A stretch of DNA of 64,000 nt from Pedosphaera sp. (lineage in GTDB: Bacteria; Verrucomicrobiota; Verrucomicrobiia; Limisphaerales; AAA164-E04), in contig NZFL01000016.1 in assembly GCA_002690655.1 (NCBI GenBank), positions 43,859-107,858 of the forward strand, read 5' to 3'. Below the pieces are notes generated by a model. That model ran no database searches and was not told the origin of the DNA. It saw only the letters and a program-made list of their open reading frames with translations. Positions 35,644-45,070 of the stretch are shown here, one piece after another (position 1 is the first letter of the stretch; every line of letters starts with the position of its first letter). The position numbers and the translations under genes were made by a program.

Positions 35644-37134
35644 ATGAGCGTCATAAGAACCATCTTCGTTGCCAGCCTTCTCAGCCTGAACATTTCATGC
35701 GGCCAGAGCTCAAATAAAATCCAGACTTCAACCCAGCCCGAAGAAATCCTTCTTCCTGAAGCAATCGATGCCGTTGCGCTGACCTCTTTTGATGACTGGA
35801 TTGACAAGTGCAATCTTTTGCCAGCGAACAGAAAACTCAATGGCCGTCTTCCAAGCAAAGATCAGCTCCCTCTAAAGGACCTGAAGGAGTTCAAGTGGCT
35901 GCTTGACCAGTTTTTTGAGCAGCAACTAACAGGCCCTCTTTCAGTTAAAACAAATTGGCTGGGCGATCAACCATCAAAGGAAACGTTCTTCAACACATCC
36001 AAAGCTTATTTTGAGCAAGGAGGCATCCCATTCGAACCTTTTGCTCAGAAACTAAATTTTGATCGAGAAGCAAAAGTTCTATTTCATGGAGATCTGCATG
36101 GGGATTTACACTCCGTCAATGAATGGATCAAACACCTGAATCGTGAGGGCTCTCTGGACGGTTTCAAGGCAACTGACCCTAATTTGAACATGATGTTCCT
36201 TGGTGATTACACCGATCGTGGAGCCTATGGGGTAGAGGTCATGTATGTGTTGCTTCGATTGCGTGTCGAGAATCCCGGACAAATCTGGATGGCGCGAGGC
36301 AATCATGAAGATATTCAATTGACGATGAATTATGGTTTCTTGAAGGAAGCAACCTCCAAATATGGCCCTGAGTTTCCAATTAAACGACTATCACGCATCT
36401 ACGATTTTCTACCGGTCGTCATATATGCCGGTCATGGAAATAATTACATCCAATGCAACCACGGAGGTATAGAACCAGGCTACCTTCCTGCGGCACTGCT
36501 TGATCACGCGACTCCAGTCGCCTTTCATTTACTTGGTGATATCAAACAAAAGACCTTTCTGGATACTCACAAGGATTTAGCTCCCATTTTGGGCAGCAAC
36601 GGGAATCGAATCGCACAAGGCAATTGGAAGGATTTCATCCCCACAAGCCCCACCACCCCGACTATTCTTGGCTTCATGTGGAACGATTTCAGTATCACCA
36701 GCGAAGAAGCCAACTTGACTATCTTCCCAGGGAGGGCGTGGGTTTACGGAAAAGAACTAACCGGTAAAGTGTTGAAAGAGGGCTCCTCACCCAAAAACAA
36801 GGTCAGAGCTGTCTTCAGGGGACATCAACATTCGGGAGCCCCAAACCCAATGATGCGTCGCCTGGTGCACAGTCATGGAGTATTCAGACACTGGCAGGAA
36901 GCACGCCCCCCGTCTCCAGCGGAAAATGAAAGTTCACTGCAAGCATTGAACCTGGAAACTGGAAACAAGCGAAAACTCGTCGAAGGAGCAGCTTACACAT
37001 TCAATGTGGCTCCAGACAGCAATTACGGTGTGGGCAACCGGTATGATTTCGATACGTTTGGAATCCTTACCTTCGCTGAAACTTTCGCGGATTGGGAACT
37101 GGAAGTCGTCAACCTGACCAACATTCGATGGTAA
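35644..37134 (+). CDS. Calcineurin-like metallophosphoesterase lipoprotein
   Basis: 496 residues. The leader ends LLSLNISCGQ, a lipobox-like site, so the protein is probably a lipoprotein. The phosphoesterase core is of the Ser/Thr-phosphatase type: VLFHGDLHGDLHSVNEW near 155 (D-x-H), FLGDYTDRGAYGVEVMYVLL near 185 (GDxxDRG), IWMARGNHEDIQL near 215 (GNHE), and later VFRGHQHSGAPN near 400 (GH-x-H). These give all ligands of a dinuclear metal centre. It would remove phosphate from proteins or small molecules at the envelope, unusual for the PPP-like type. Convergent with the caspase-like gene, 14 bp apart. Confidence 0.9.
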   Translation: MSVIRTIFVASLLSLNISCGQSSNKIQTSTQPEEILLPEAIDAVALTSFDDWIDKCNLLPANRKLNGRLPSKDQLPLKDLKEFKWLLDQFFEQQLTGPLSVKTNWLGDQPSKETFFNTSKAYFEQGGIPFEPFAQKLNFDREAKVLFHGDLHGDLHSVNEWIKHLNREGSLDGFKATDPNLNMMFLGDYTDRGAYGVEVMYVLLRLRVENPGQIWMARGNHEDIQLTMNYGFLKEATSKYGPEFPIKRLSRIYDFLPVVIYAGHGNNYIQCNHGGIEPGYLPAALLDHATPVAFHLLGDIKQKTFLDTHKDLAPILGSNGNRIAQGNWKDFIPTSPTTPTILGFMWNDFSITSEEANLTIFPGRAWVYGKELTGKVLKEGSSPKNKVRAVFRGHQHSGAPNPMMRRLVHSHGVFRHWQEARPPSPAENESSLQALNLETGNKRKLVEGAAYTFNVAPDSNYGVGNRYDFDTFGILTFAETFADWELEVVNLTNIRW

Positions 37135-37148
37135 ATGTGCGATGATCT

Positions 37149-38195
37149 TTATCGCTTATTGATCTCGGCCTGATCTGTATCCAGCGATTGGTAAAGTTCA
37201 GCAAAAGGGATCAATAAGGCTTCCAAGCGTTTGTAGTAAGCCTCGTCATCCATGTCCTCACGATGATCACGCAATTCGAAGATAGCCTGTTCAAGCACAT
37301 CTCTTTGTTGCTTGACCTCAGGTGACATAAGGCTTTCGATTTCATTTTCAATCAAGTGAAACTGGGATGCAATACGACCATCAGGCTGGTTACTTCCTTC
37401 AGCCCTTTTCACTGGCCGCACTCCCTTGAACCAATTAGCAGGGATACCTTTTTGATCACCTGTATCATCAAGAAGCGCATGCTCCGAAGCAAGGCGACCT
37501 TCGATTTCGTAAAATTCTCCCACTTGCCTTGAGGCCATGATAAAGGCTTCCAGCAAGGACGTTTGACCGTCTTTGTCAAGATCCGCTGATTCACTGCCAA
37601 ATGCATTCACTAGGTAGGACCCAAAACGGGCGAAATTTAATTCAAAGCCGTCTCGGGTCGCAGTAAGCACCACACGATTGGGTCCGGACAGTGCATTTAG
37701 AAATGGCGCTGAAGCGGAGGAGGTGTTCATGACAGCCACAGGCCGTTTCAAAGGCTTTAGCCATGAGGCCAGTTCCTCACTCGAAATGTCAGGTCCTTTG
37801 ACATTGAACTTGGCGGTTCGACCATTGAAAGTGCCGTGACCTATGAGAGCAATCCAGAGGGGCTCCTGAGTTTCTTTAGAATATACTTCAATTTTTTTCT
37901 TTAAAAGATCCTTGAGAGATCCCTCCGCAGAGTCAGGTTCAAAGGAACCAAGCAGCTCAACTCGGGCTTGGGCTTCCTCTCCTACCGCCTTCAGCATTGT
38001 TGCCCACTCTACAAACATTTCGCCATAAGATGCTTCTCCCCCCGCTCCGACCACTATCAAAAGATCTGCATTATTTCCGGGCACTCCTTGCTCAGCACCT
38101 TGTACGAGATTGGATTGCAACAACGACATCAGCAATAGCGTTGAAGCAAGGAGGGTTTGCCCCTTCTTACAGCACATTGACCGTGTTTTCATCAT
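37149..38195 (-). CDS. Exported caspase-fold/C13-peptidase-like protein lacking the catalytic cysteine
   Basis: I start at the ATG at 38195, which overlaps the upstream stop as TGATG; the track ORF from 38279 runs into the upstream gene. 348 residues with a signal peptide (core TLLASTLLLMSLLQSN, cleavage near VQGA). ADLLIVVGAGGEASYGEMF, WIALIGHGTFNGRTAKFNV with His-Gly, then VAVMNTSSASAPFLNAL and RVVLTATRDGFELNFARFGSYLV follow the strand order of caspase/legumain-like domains. At the position of the nucleophilic Cys there is a Ser-rich NTSSAS, so it is probably not a cysteine protease. The C-terminal 100 residues form charged helices. The coupling to the vWA membrane protein suggests a joint function. 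Confidence 0.65.
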   Translation of the reverse strand: MMKTRSMCCKKGQTLLASTLLLMSLLQSNLVQGAEQGVPGNNADLLIVVGAGGEASYGEMFVEWATMLKAVGEEAQARVELLGSFEPDSAEGSLKDLLKKKIEVYSKETQEPLWIALIGHGTFNGRTAKFNVKGPDISSEELASWLKPLKRPVAVMNTSSASAPFLNALSGPNRVVLTATRDGFELNFARFGSYLVNAFGSESADLDKDGQTSLLEAFIMASRQVGEFYEIEGRLASEHALLDDTGDQKGIPANWFKGVRPVKRAEGSNQPDGRIASQFHLIENEIESLMSPEVKQQRDVLEQAIFELRDHREDMDDEAYYKRLEALLIPFAELYQSLDTDQAEINKR

Positions 38196-40660
38196 CAAGC
38201 CAAGCCTCGCTTCCTGCGCATATACCACTCCAAAGCAAATAATCCCAATGAAGCTATGAACAAATAGGGTGTGTGCCATATCGGGGCAGAGATTGTTTCC
38301 ATGACAGGTGCTGCTTCAAACTGCAGTCCCTCAGCCCACCCATCTAACTCGCTTCGCTTGAGAACTCGGCCTCCGGTTTTTTGGGCAACTGCATCCATCC
38401 ATGAGTGATGAGGCAGCAACGATTGAAACTCTTCAGCGCTGGGGTCATTGGTCCACCCAGCCTCCTCTCGAGCAATCACAGCTCCGTTGGCATCGGTGAC
38501 TTCCACTTCCATGTGATAGCCACCTTCAAGGCGCGGAACATAGGTGGCCTGATACAAGCCAGGTTCCTTCATGCTGGGCTCCGCGATCAGCTGGACTTCG
38601 CTATGCTGCATACCACCTGTTGGCTTTTCAGCTACCTCATTGCCGGTTTCCCCTGTGGTGAGAGTCTTCACTGTCAATCGGACGTTTGCGTTATCAATTG
38701 GCCAGTATTTCTCATCCTTGACCCCTACCTGAATGCGCATGGTAGATCCCGATTTAGTTTGCTCGCGTTGCAAGTCAATGTCGATACGACTCGGCACATC
38801 AGCGATCAATCCACGAATCATCTGACGCCAAGCCTTGCCCAAATCGCCGCTATCAGTTTGATCATGCATCTGCCAACGCCACAAATCTCCGACTGCCAGG
38901 ACCATGCTGCGACCGGAACCATAGCGCTGGCTGACCAGGGCTGGATAAGTTTCACCTGAGTATTTGCTCTTTGCCTGCATCAAAACAGAGGCCCCGGGCT
39001 TGACTTCAGTCACCAGATTGATGACTTGAAACTCGGGCATGGATTCCAACCTTTCATTCTCCAGAGACTCAGTGGAACGCAGACGGATCCAAGGTTGAAG
39101 CCAGCCTTCGCGGGTCAACTCCAAAGAAACTCCCCGGACTCCAGATAGACCTTTGCCTGAATCAAGATAGACTGGAAGCATTCTGCCGATCGGAGTATCC
39201 TCATAATCGCCACGAGTGAGTGATTCATATCCACCCAACATCATTAAACCACCACCACGTTCTGAAACAAATTTCTGGATCAGGCTCATTTGATCACGTG
39301 TGAAGAAACCCGATTCCAGATCATCAAGAATAATAGCACTGTAACCAAAAAGATTCTCTGCCCTCTTGGGGAAACCTCCTATGAGTTCAGATTCGTCTTT
39401 GATGTTAAGTCGCGTGAAAACAGCCTGGTCAAGCTGCTCAGTAAATTCATCTTTTTTGTCAAAACCACGATACAGAGGATTGCTCGTCTCACCTTGACGC
39501 CCTTTGAACTCAAATTTAGGAGCCTTTTTGGCAATACGAATCAACCCCACCAGCTGCACTTGATCATCTTCATCAAGGGATCGGTTCAAAAATTTGTATT
39601 CCCAGTTGGGACGGCCTGCTACGTAAAGAATGCGATGCGGCTCGGAATCGCGGTCCACGATGGCCAGACGTCTGTTGTTAGCCATGGTAGCTTCTTCCGT
39701 TGACGCATCGCCCGCCAGCGAGTCGGCAACTACTGACACTTCCAGTCTGCAAAACGATACGCCGGTTTGCTCGGGTCGAAACTGGAACCGAAAAGCCAGT
39801 GTCTCCTGATCACTGGAGACTTCTTTAACCAAACTGTCAATAGGTGCTTGGCCTTCGATGCTGGAAGAAGATTCATCAATCTTGACACCTTCACTGAAAG
39901 GTGATTTTGAAAAATTTGCAGCGAACAATCGCGCCTCTACCTCACGGCCAGCGAACCCAATCGAAGAAATGTCCGCAATCAAAGTAACGGGCGCATCCTC
40001 GAAGGCAGTCTGGCTAAGGGACATACTGGTAATGGAAACATCTCGAGAGGATTCTTTTGAACCAATGACGACAGGATAAACTGGTGGCAGGTCGGCTAGA
40101 TCAAGTTGATCCAGATCAGCATCAGTTGCGTTCCCGTCACTGACCAACAGTATGCCAGCGAGTGGCTGATCACGGAAGCGTGAACCCAGTTGATGTAAAG
40201 CAGAGCCCAGTGCGCTGGCACCCCCATCAAAAGTCAATTCGGAGAAATCCTTGAGGCCATGCAAGCGTGAGTCAATTCCGTATTTTCTGACCTGAAACAT
40301 ATCGTCCAGCGTATCACGCCAGAAGCCGGGTTCGGTCACCAGCAGCTTGGTCATTTCTTCACCACGGCTTCGGTTCAACCCCGGATCGAAAATAGACATA
40401 CTCTGGCTGTTGTCAGCAACCACGGCATAGTAGTTTGCACCAGCTTCGGGTTTTTGCTGCGTCCACTGCGGCTCCAGCAAACACAAAACTAACAGGGCAA
40501 CCGCAAAACCTTTCAGGAGAATACAAGTGATGCGGCGTCCGATAGAAATTCCTGTGCCTCGATAGGACCAGACCAGAATCAAGAGGAATACAGCAAAACC
40601 TCCCAGCAAGCCGGGCAGCCACTCCGGCGATGAGATAATGATTTTCCCGGGCAATTCCAT
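38195..40660 (-). CDS. Membrane protein with vWA-like and glutamine-amidotransferase-like domains
   Basis: 821 residues. Two N-terminal helices (about 13-33 and 48-64) and one near the C-terminus (about 795-812) enclose a large periplasmic part, an arrangement common in PVC proteins next to BatA-like genes. A vWA-like domain starts at about 75 with YYAVVADNSQSMSIFD (D-x-S-x-S metal site) and continues with AGILLVSDGNATDADL. The region 430-520 with GYSAIILDDLESGFFT, RGGGLMMLGGYESLTRG and GRMLPVYLD resembles class I glutamine-amidotransferase-like folds without evident catalysis. VLMQAKSKYSGETYPALVSQ and GSGRSMVLAVGDLWRWQM follow. It is the first gene of a pair with the caspase-like protein. 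Confidence 0.82.
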   Translation of the reverse strand: MELPGKIIISSPEWLPGLLGGFAVFLLILVWSYRGTGISIGRRITCILLKGFAVALLVLCLLEPQWTQQKPEAGANYYAVVADNSQSMSIFDPGLNRSRGEEMTKLLVTEPGFWRDTLDDMFQVRKYGIDSRLHGLKDFSELTFDGGASALGSALHQLGSRFRDQPLAGILLVSDGNATDADLDQLDLADLPPVYPVVIGSKESSRDVSITSMSLSQTAFEDAPVTLIADISSIGFAGREVEARLFAANFSKSPFSEGVKIDESSSSIEGQAPIDSLVKEVSSDQETLAFRFQFRPEQTGVSFCRLEVSVVADSLAGDASTEEATMANNRRLAIVDRDSEPHRILYVAGRPNWEYKFLNRSLDEDDQVQLVGLIRIAKKAPKFEFKGRQGETSNPLYRGFDKKDEFTEQLDQAVFTRLNIKDESELIGGFPKRAENLFGYSAIILDDLESGFFTRDQMSLIQKFVSERGGGLMMLGGYESLTRGDYEDTPIGRMLPVYLDSGKGLSGVRGVSLELTREGWLQPWIRLRSTESLENERLESMPEFQVINLVTEVKPGASVLMQAKSKYSGETYPALVSQRYGSGRSMVLAVGDLWRWQMHDQTDSGDLGKAWRQMIRGLIADVPSRIDIDLQREQTKSGSTMRIQVGVKDEKYWPIDNANVRLTVKTLTTGETGNEVAEKPTGGMQHSEVQLIAEPSMKEPGLYQATYVPRLEGGYHMEVEVTDANGAVIAREEAGWTNDPSAEEFQSLLPHHSWMDAVAQKTGGRVLKRSELDGWAEGLQFEAAPVMETISAPIWHTPYLFIASLGLFALEWYMRRKRGLA

Positions 40661-40722
40661 GATTTAGTGTACTTCGGTAAAACTACCTTAAAGAACCACC
40701 AATGCAAATAAACTATTTCAGG

Positions 40723-41886
40723 CTACTTTGAAGATGATTCTTGCTGCGATTCAGCATGTCTGGCGCGCTGTTCAAGTACTTTCAAGGTTGGCGTATAACC
40801 AGCAATGAACTCACGCCTGTATTCACTGAAAGTGCCATTATCCAAATGCAATCGGATATTTCGCATCAAATCCAGAAACATATGACTATTGTGAACGCTG
40901 AGCATACGTAGACCTAAAATTTCATCTACATTGAGCAAATGCCTCAGATAAGCCTTCGTGAAGTGGCGACAGGCATAACATTCACAATCCTCTTCGATCG
41001 GATTCCAATCACGTTTGTTATAACCAGCTTTAATGCTGATCGTGCCCTTTTTGGTAAACGCAGTGCCATTGCGAGCGACACGAGTGGGCAATACACAATC
41101 AAACATATCTACCCCGCGAGCCACTAATTCGACCAATTGAGCCGGCGTTCCAAGGCCCATGGCATAACGGGCTTTGTCAGCAGGAAGAAAGGGCTCGGTA
41201 TATTCCACCGCTTTCATCATCTCGGGTTCGGGTTCTCCCACACTGACCCCGCCAATGGCAAATCCATCAAAATCCATCTTGCAGAGCGCCTTGGCACAAT
41301 ACTCACGAAGCTCGGCATTACTTCCGCCCTGACCGATACCAAAAATCAACTGCCCCTCAGCCCTCGGTTGTTCAAGACATAACCTGGCCCACCTCAGTGT
41401 GCGGTCCACGGTTTCTTTCATTTCGCTTACGGGAGCATCGTGGTTTGGGCATTGGTCAAACGCCATGGCTATGTCAGAACCCAATTCACGTTGAATTTTC
41501 ATGGCTTCTTTGGGACCAAGAAAGAGAGGTGAGCCATCGAGATGTGAACGGAACTCAACACCGTCCTGTCGGATTTTACGAATCTTAGCCAGACTGAATA
41601 CCTGAAATCCTCCACTGTCGGTGAGAATGGGGAGATCCCAGTTCATGAAGCGATGCAATCCCCCGGCTTCATTCATGATATCCATTCCTGGCCGGATCGC
41701 CAGATGGTAGGTATTGCCAAGAACAATCTGAGTTCCCATTTCATGCAGTTCTCGCGGGTCGAGAGCTTTGACACTGGCTTGAGTGCCCACCGGCATAAAA
41801 ACCGGCGTTTCAATAACGCCATGTGCAGTGGTTAAGCGCCCACGCCGAGCTTTGCTTCCTGCATCCGTTTTCAACAATTCAAACAT
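40723..41886 (-). CDS. tgt: tRNA-guanine transglycosylase
   Basis: The track ORF begins at 41988, but the family N-terminus FELLKTDAGSKARRGRL starts at the ATG at 41886, giving 387 residues, the normal length. It exchanges guanine-34 in GUN-anticodon tRNAs for preQ1 (or queuine) in the cytoplasm. Visible are TPVFMPVGTQASVKAL, VLGNTYHLAIRPG, ILTDSGGFQVFSL with the catalytic-site Asp, GIGQGGSNAELRE, GGVSVGEP, MFDCVLPTRVARNGTAF, and the zinc site DCECYACRHFTKAYLRHLL with ML-SVHN following. All key residues are intact. queA and the preQ1 genes are not in the window. Confidence 0.97.
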   Translation of the reverse strand: MFELLKTDAGSKARRGRLTTAHGVIETPVFMPVGTQASVKALDPRELHEMGTQIVLGNTYHLAIRPGMDIMNEAGGLHRFMNWDLPILTDSGGFQVFSLAKIRKIRQDGVEFRSHLDGSPLFLGPKEAMKIQRELGSDIAMAFDQCPNHDAPVSEMKETVDRTLRWARLCLEQPRAEGQLIFGIGQGGSNAELREYCAKALCKMDFDGFAIGGVSVGEPEPEMMKAVEYTEPFLPADKARYAMGLGTPAQLVELVARGVDMFDCVLPTRVARNGTAFTKKGTISIKAGYNKRDWNPIEEDCECYACRHFTKAYLRHLLNVDEILGLRMLSVHNSHMFLDLMRNIRLHLDNGTFSEYRREFIAGYTPTLKVLEQRARHAESQQESSSK

Positions 41887-42091
41887 GCGCTCAGATGTAT
41901 AATGACAGAGACTGAGGAAACAAAGTTTTTTCAGAGACGGATCGATTGTCCCAGCACAAAATTGGGACACCATTTGAGAGAAAAACAATGTTTCTTACCT
42001 CGTCAAAGCTCAGGGCAGGAATTCTGAAGTCGATCAGAAAGTGGGGCAGGATTATTCAAAAAAAAGCAAGCTGCGCGGGGAGAGCTCACAA

Positions 42092-44170
42092 TTAAATATG
42101 ATGGCGCCAGCGCTCCAAGGCACGACCTATTTGGCGCGCATCGACAGGTTTAGCGATATAATCATCCATCCCTTCTTCCAGGCATTTTTCACGATCACCG
42201 CGCATCGCATTTGCAGTGATTGCAATAATGGGCACTTGTTTTCCATTGGAGGAATTACCTTCTGTTTCAATATTACGGATCTTTCGAGTAGCTTCGTATC
42301 CATCCATTTCCGGCATCTGGCAGTCCATGAATATCATATTGTAAGGCAAATTCGCAAACATGGAGACCGCTTCCTTTCCATTGGTTGCCGTATCGACGCT
42401 GCACCCCATGCGTTCAAGGATTTTTCCTGCAAGCTTCTGGTTGACAGCATTGTCTTCCACCAGAAGCACCCGGAATGTTTCCGGCAACAAATTCACAACA
42501 GACAGGTCAAACTCGACGTCCTCGGCAGGCTTTTCAGAACCAATCATTGATTCACCGGCTTCTTTCTCAGATCCGAGTTCCCAAAAAGCCAATGTAAACC
42601 AAAAGACAGACCCAATGCCGGGTTCACTTTTGAATCCAATTTCACCACTCATCATACTGACCAGTTCTCTGCAAATCGCCAAGCCAAGCCCAGTACCGCC
42701 ATATTTCCGAGTAGTTGAATTATCTGATTGAGAGAATTTCTCGAAAAGAACACTTTGCTTGTCGGCAGGAATGCCGATCCCCGTGTCTGTGACACTGACT
42801 TTCAAGCCCTCGGGATGTCCGCTCACAGTCATCTTTTCAACTCTCACGTGTATAGATCCAATTTCGGTAAATTTCAATGCATTTGAAATCAGGTTCAACA
42901 TGACCTGCTTGACCCTCCCTGGATCACCAACAAGGCGCCGACGGGCATCAGGCTCGTAAAACAGTTTAAGTTCCAGATTTTTTGCAGCAGCCTCTGCAGA
43001 TAGGAGTTCGATCACTTCCTCTGAAGCCTCGGCCATGTCAAAAGGTTCAGAATCCAGAAAGAACTTGCCTGCCTCGATTTTGGAAAAATCGAGAATACCG
43101 TTAATAATGATCAATAGAGACTCTCCAGAGTTTTTGATCGTCTGCGCATAGTCCTTTTGCATTTCGGATAAATCCGAATTCAGCAGAAGATTGGTGAAGC
43201 CGATGACTCCATTCATTGGAGTCCGTATCTCATGACTCATCGCGGCAAGGAATTCACTCTTGGCTTTGTTCGCAGCCTGAGCTTCTATTGCAAGCTGTTG
43301 CGCTTCCTCAATGGATTCATTTAGTTTTTGATTGGCATTAAGTAATTGTTTATTGATGGATTCGGTCTCTGCCTTGGCTTGTTGCATGGCTGCCGTGCGT
43401 TCCTGAACCCGATCCTCAAGTTCATCATTGGCCTTGCGAATCGTTTCGTCCCTGTACTCGATTTCCTCCAGCATTCGATTGAAACCATGATAAAGTTGAC
43501 CGATTTCGTCTTTGGAAGGACTGAAAACTCGTGTTGAGTAGTCCTTGTCGGAGGCAATCTTGTCAGTAGCTTCAGCGAGAAGTAGCACAGGATCTAATAT
43601 GAAGTGTTGAAGCTTGCGGCTGGCCATTACCGCGATAGACACGGCTCCGATTGCCAGGAGACTGGCAATAAGCATCTCTCGCAAGAATTGCATCCGAGCT
43701 TGGGTCAAATCGTAAATGACGTAAAGGTTTCCGCGAGAACCCTGTTCTTGACCAAATTTCAATACAACCTTTACATGAGCCTTGCCCTCGCCAGACTCGA
43801 CCCAGGCCTTACCGCGATCATCAAAAGATGGCCAAAATCCATCGACAGGCCCCAGCCCTCCAGCTCGGTGATAAGAAGGCATTCGCTCATCTCCGATTTC
43901 AAGATAAGCATCCAGTACGGTTTCGGTGCTTGAAAAAAAAAATTCAAGTCCGGTGTCCCTCAATTCAGCAGGAGTGGGATGCAGCGAGCCAATCGTCCTT
44001 GCGAGCAATTCAGCCTGTGCCTTGAATTTGAAAAGCTCATCCTCGGTATAACGTTGGTACTTGAGACTAAAAACAGCACCAAGCACCAAAACCATCGCCA
44101 GCAAACTAGTGATGATGGTTAAAATATTGATTTTGCCGCGCAGCGACTTTCTTGTAAAAAAAATCTTCAT
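42092..44170 (-). CDS. Hybrid sensor histidine kinase with C-terminal receiver domain
   Basis: The track start at 44227 is GTG; the ATG at 44170 gives 692 residues and puts TM1 at 14-36. A periplasmic CHASE8-like sensor region (about 40-155, with [19 protein letters not shown]) is followed by TM2 (about 165-185), HAMP (about 190-245), a coiled coil, and HisKA with [17 protein letters not shown] (phospho-His about 313). HATPase boxes are [28 protein letters not shown] and [15 protein letters not shown]. The receiver has [29 protein letters not shown] (phospho-Asp) and [10 protein letters not shown]. Phosphotransfer within the protein is expected; the output partner is elsewhere. Signal unknown. 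Confidence 0.95.
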   Translation of the reverse strand: MKIFFTRKSLRGKINILTIITSLLAMVLVLGAVFSLKYQRYTEDELFKFKAQAELLARTIGSLHPTPAELRDTGLEFFFSSTETVLDAYLEIGDERMPSYHRAGGLGPVDGFWPSFDDRGKAWVESGEGKAHVKVVLKFGQEQGSRGNLYVIYDLTQARMQFLREMLIASLLAIGAVSIAVMASRKLQHFILDPVLLLAEATDKIASDKDYSTRVFSPSKDEIGQLYHGFNRMLEEIEYRDETIRKANDELEDRVQERTAAMQQAKAETESINKQLLNANQKLNESIEEAQQLAIEAQAANKAKSEFLAAMSHEIRTPMNGVIGFTNLLLNSDLSEMQKDYAQTIKNSGESLLIIINGILDFSKIEAGKFFLDSEPFDMAEASEEVIELLSAEAAAKNLELKLFYEPDARRRLVGDPGRVKQVMLNLISNALKFTEIGSIHVRVEKMTVSGHPEGLKVSVTDTGIGIPADKQSVLFEKFSQSDNSTTRKYGGTGLGLAICRELVSMMSGEIGFKSEPGIGSVFWFTLAFWELGSEKEAGESMIGSEKPAEDVEFDLSVVNLLPETFRVLLVEDNAVNQKLAGKILERMGCSVDTATNGKEAVSMFANLPYNMIFMDCQMPEMDGYEATRKIRNIETEGNSSNGKQVPIIAITANAMRGDREKCLEEGMDDYIAKPVDARQIGRALERWRHHI

Positions 44171-44305
44171 GGAACTCAGAATTGTCCCCCGGAGCTTTTG
44201 AGGTAATAACTTGCTCCCGTATTTCACGGTTGTAAACTAAAGAAATTAACTTTCAATTTTCGCTGCTTGAAAAGCTTCTAGCTGTGTGATAGCCGGTTGT
44301 TCCTG

Positions 44306-45049
44306 ATGATAGAGATACAGGACCTCGTAAAAAAATTTGGAGACTTAACCGCCGTCAACGGAATAAACTTATCGGTTCCGAAAGGCGAATTTTTTGCCGT
44401 ACTCGGCCCGAATGCAGCAGGCAAGACAACAACGATTAAAATGATTGCCGGATTGATCAAACCAACAACGGGGTCGGTTGTTGTTGCAGGATATAATATC
44501 CAGAGTGAGCCGCTGCAGGCAAGAAATAGGCTCGCATATGTCCCCGATTTCCCATTCCTTTACGAAAAGCTCACACCTCTCGAGTTTATGCAATTTACCG
44601 GGCAATTATTTAAAATCGCCCCTGATCGCGTGCGCTCGGAAAGTAGTATCCTGACCAAGCGCTTTCACCTGGAACCCTTTCTCAATAAATCAATCGAAGG
44701 CCTCTCGCATGGTACGCGGCAAAGAGTCGCGATAGCATCAGCTCTTTTACATGACCCTGAAGTGTTTGTGATAGATGAACCTATGGTAGGCCTTGACCCC
44801 CAACACGCACGGATCGTCAAAGATATTCTGAAAGAACGCTCCAGAGAGGGAATGACAGTTTTTCTTTCTACACACCAACTTTCCGTTGCAGAGGAAATGG
44901 CTGACCGAATAGGCATCATTCATCAAGGAAAAGTAGTTGCTATAGGTACGATCGATGAGCTTAAGAAGCAAAGCGGTCAAGATGGAGCGCTGGAAAGAAG
45001 CTTTCTTCAACTGACGGCTGAACCGGATGAAACAAGCAACCAATCATAA
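44306..45049 (+). CDS. ABC transporter ATP-binding protein (ABC-2 exporter type)
   Basis: The track start at 44297 is TTG; the ATG at 44306 gives 247 residues (MIEIQDLVKKFGDLTAV). Walker A GPNAAGKTTTIKMIAGL, Q-loop region LAYVPDFPFLYEKLTPLEF, signature LSHGTRQRVAIASALL (Ser-His-Gly variant of LSGGQ), Walker B VFVIDEPMVGLDPQHAR and H-loop FLSTHQLSVAEEM are all clear. It powers the permease encoded 21 bp downstream, probably exporting a lipid, peptide or polysaccharide-like substrate. The SHG signature is common in ABC-2 ATPases. Confidence 0.92.
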   Translation: MIEIQDLVKKFGDLTAVNGINLSVPKGEFFAVLGPNAAGKTTTIKMIAGLIKPTTGSVVVAGYNIQSEPLQARNRLAYVPDFPFLYEKLTPLEFMQFTGQLFKIAPDRVRSESSILTKRFHLEPFLNKSIEGLSHGTRQRVAIASALLHDPEVFVIDEPMVGLDPQHARIVKDILKERSREGMTVFLSTHQLSVAEEMADRIGIIHQGKVVAIGTIDELKKQSGQDGALERSFLQLTAEPDETSNQS

Positions 45050-45070
45050 CCCGAGATCAAGATAATCTGT

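Noticed and set aside
42030-42091. Terminator-like sequence after the hybrid kinase gene
   Set aside because: A T-run follows on the minus strand, but the stem is only four to five pairs of AGCT, too weak to call.
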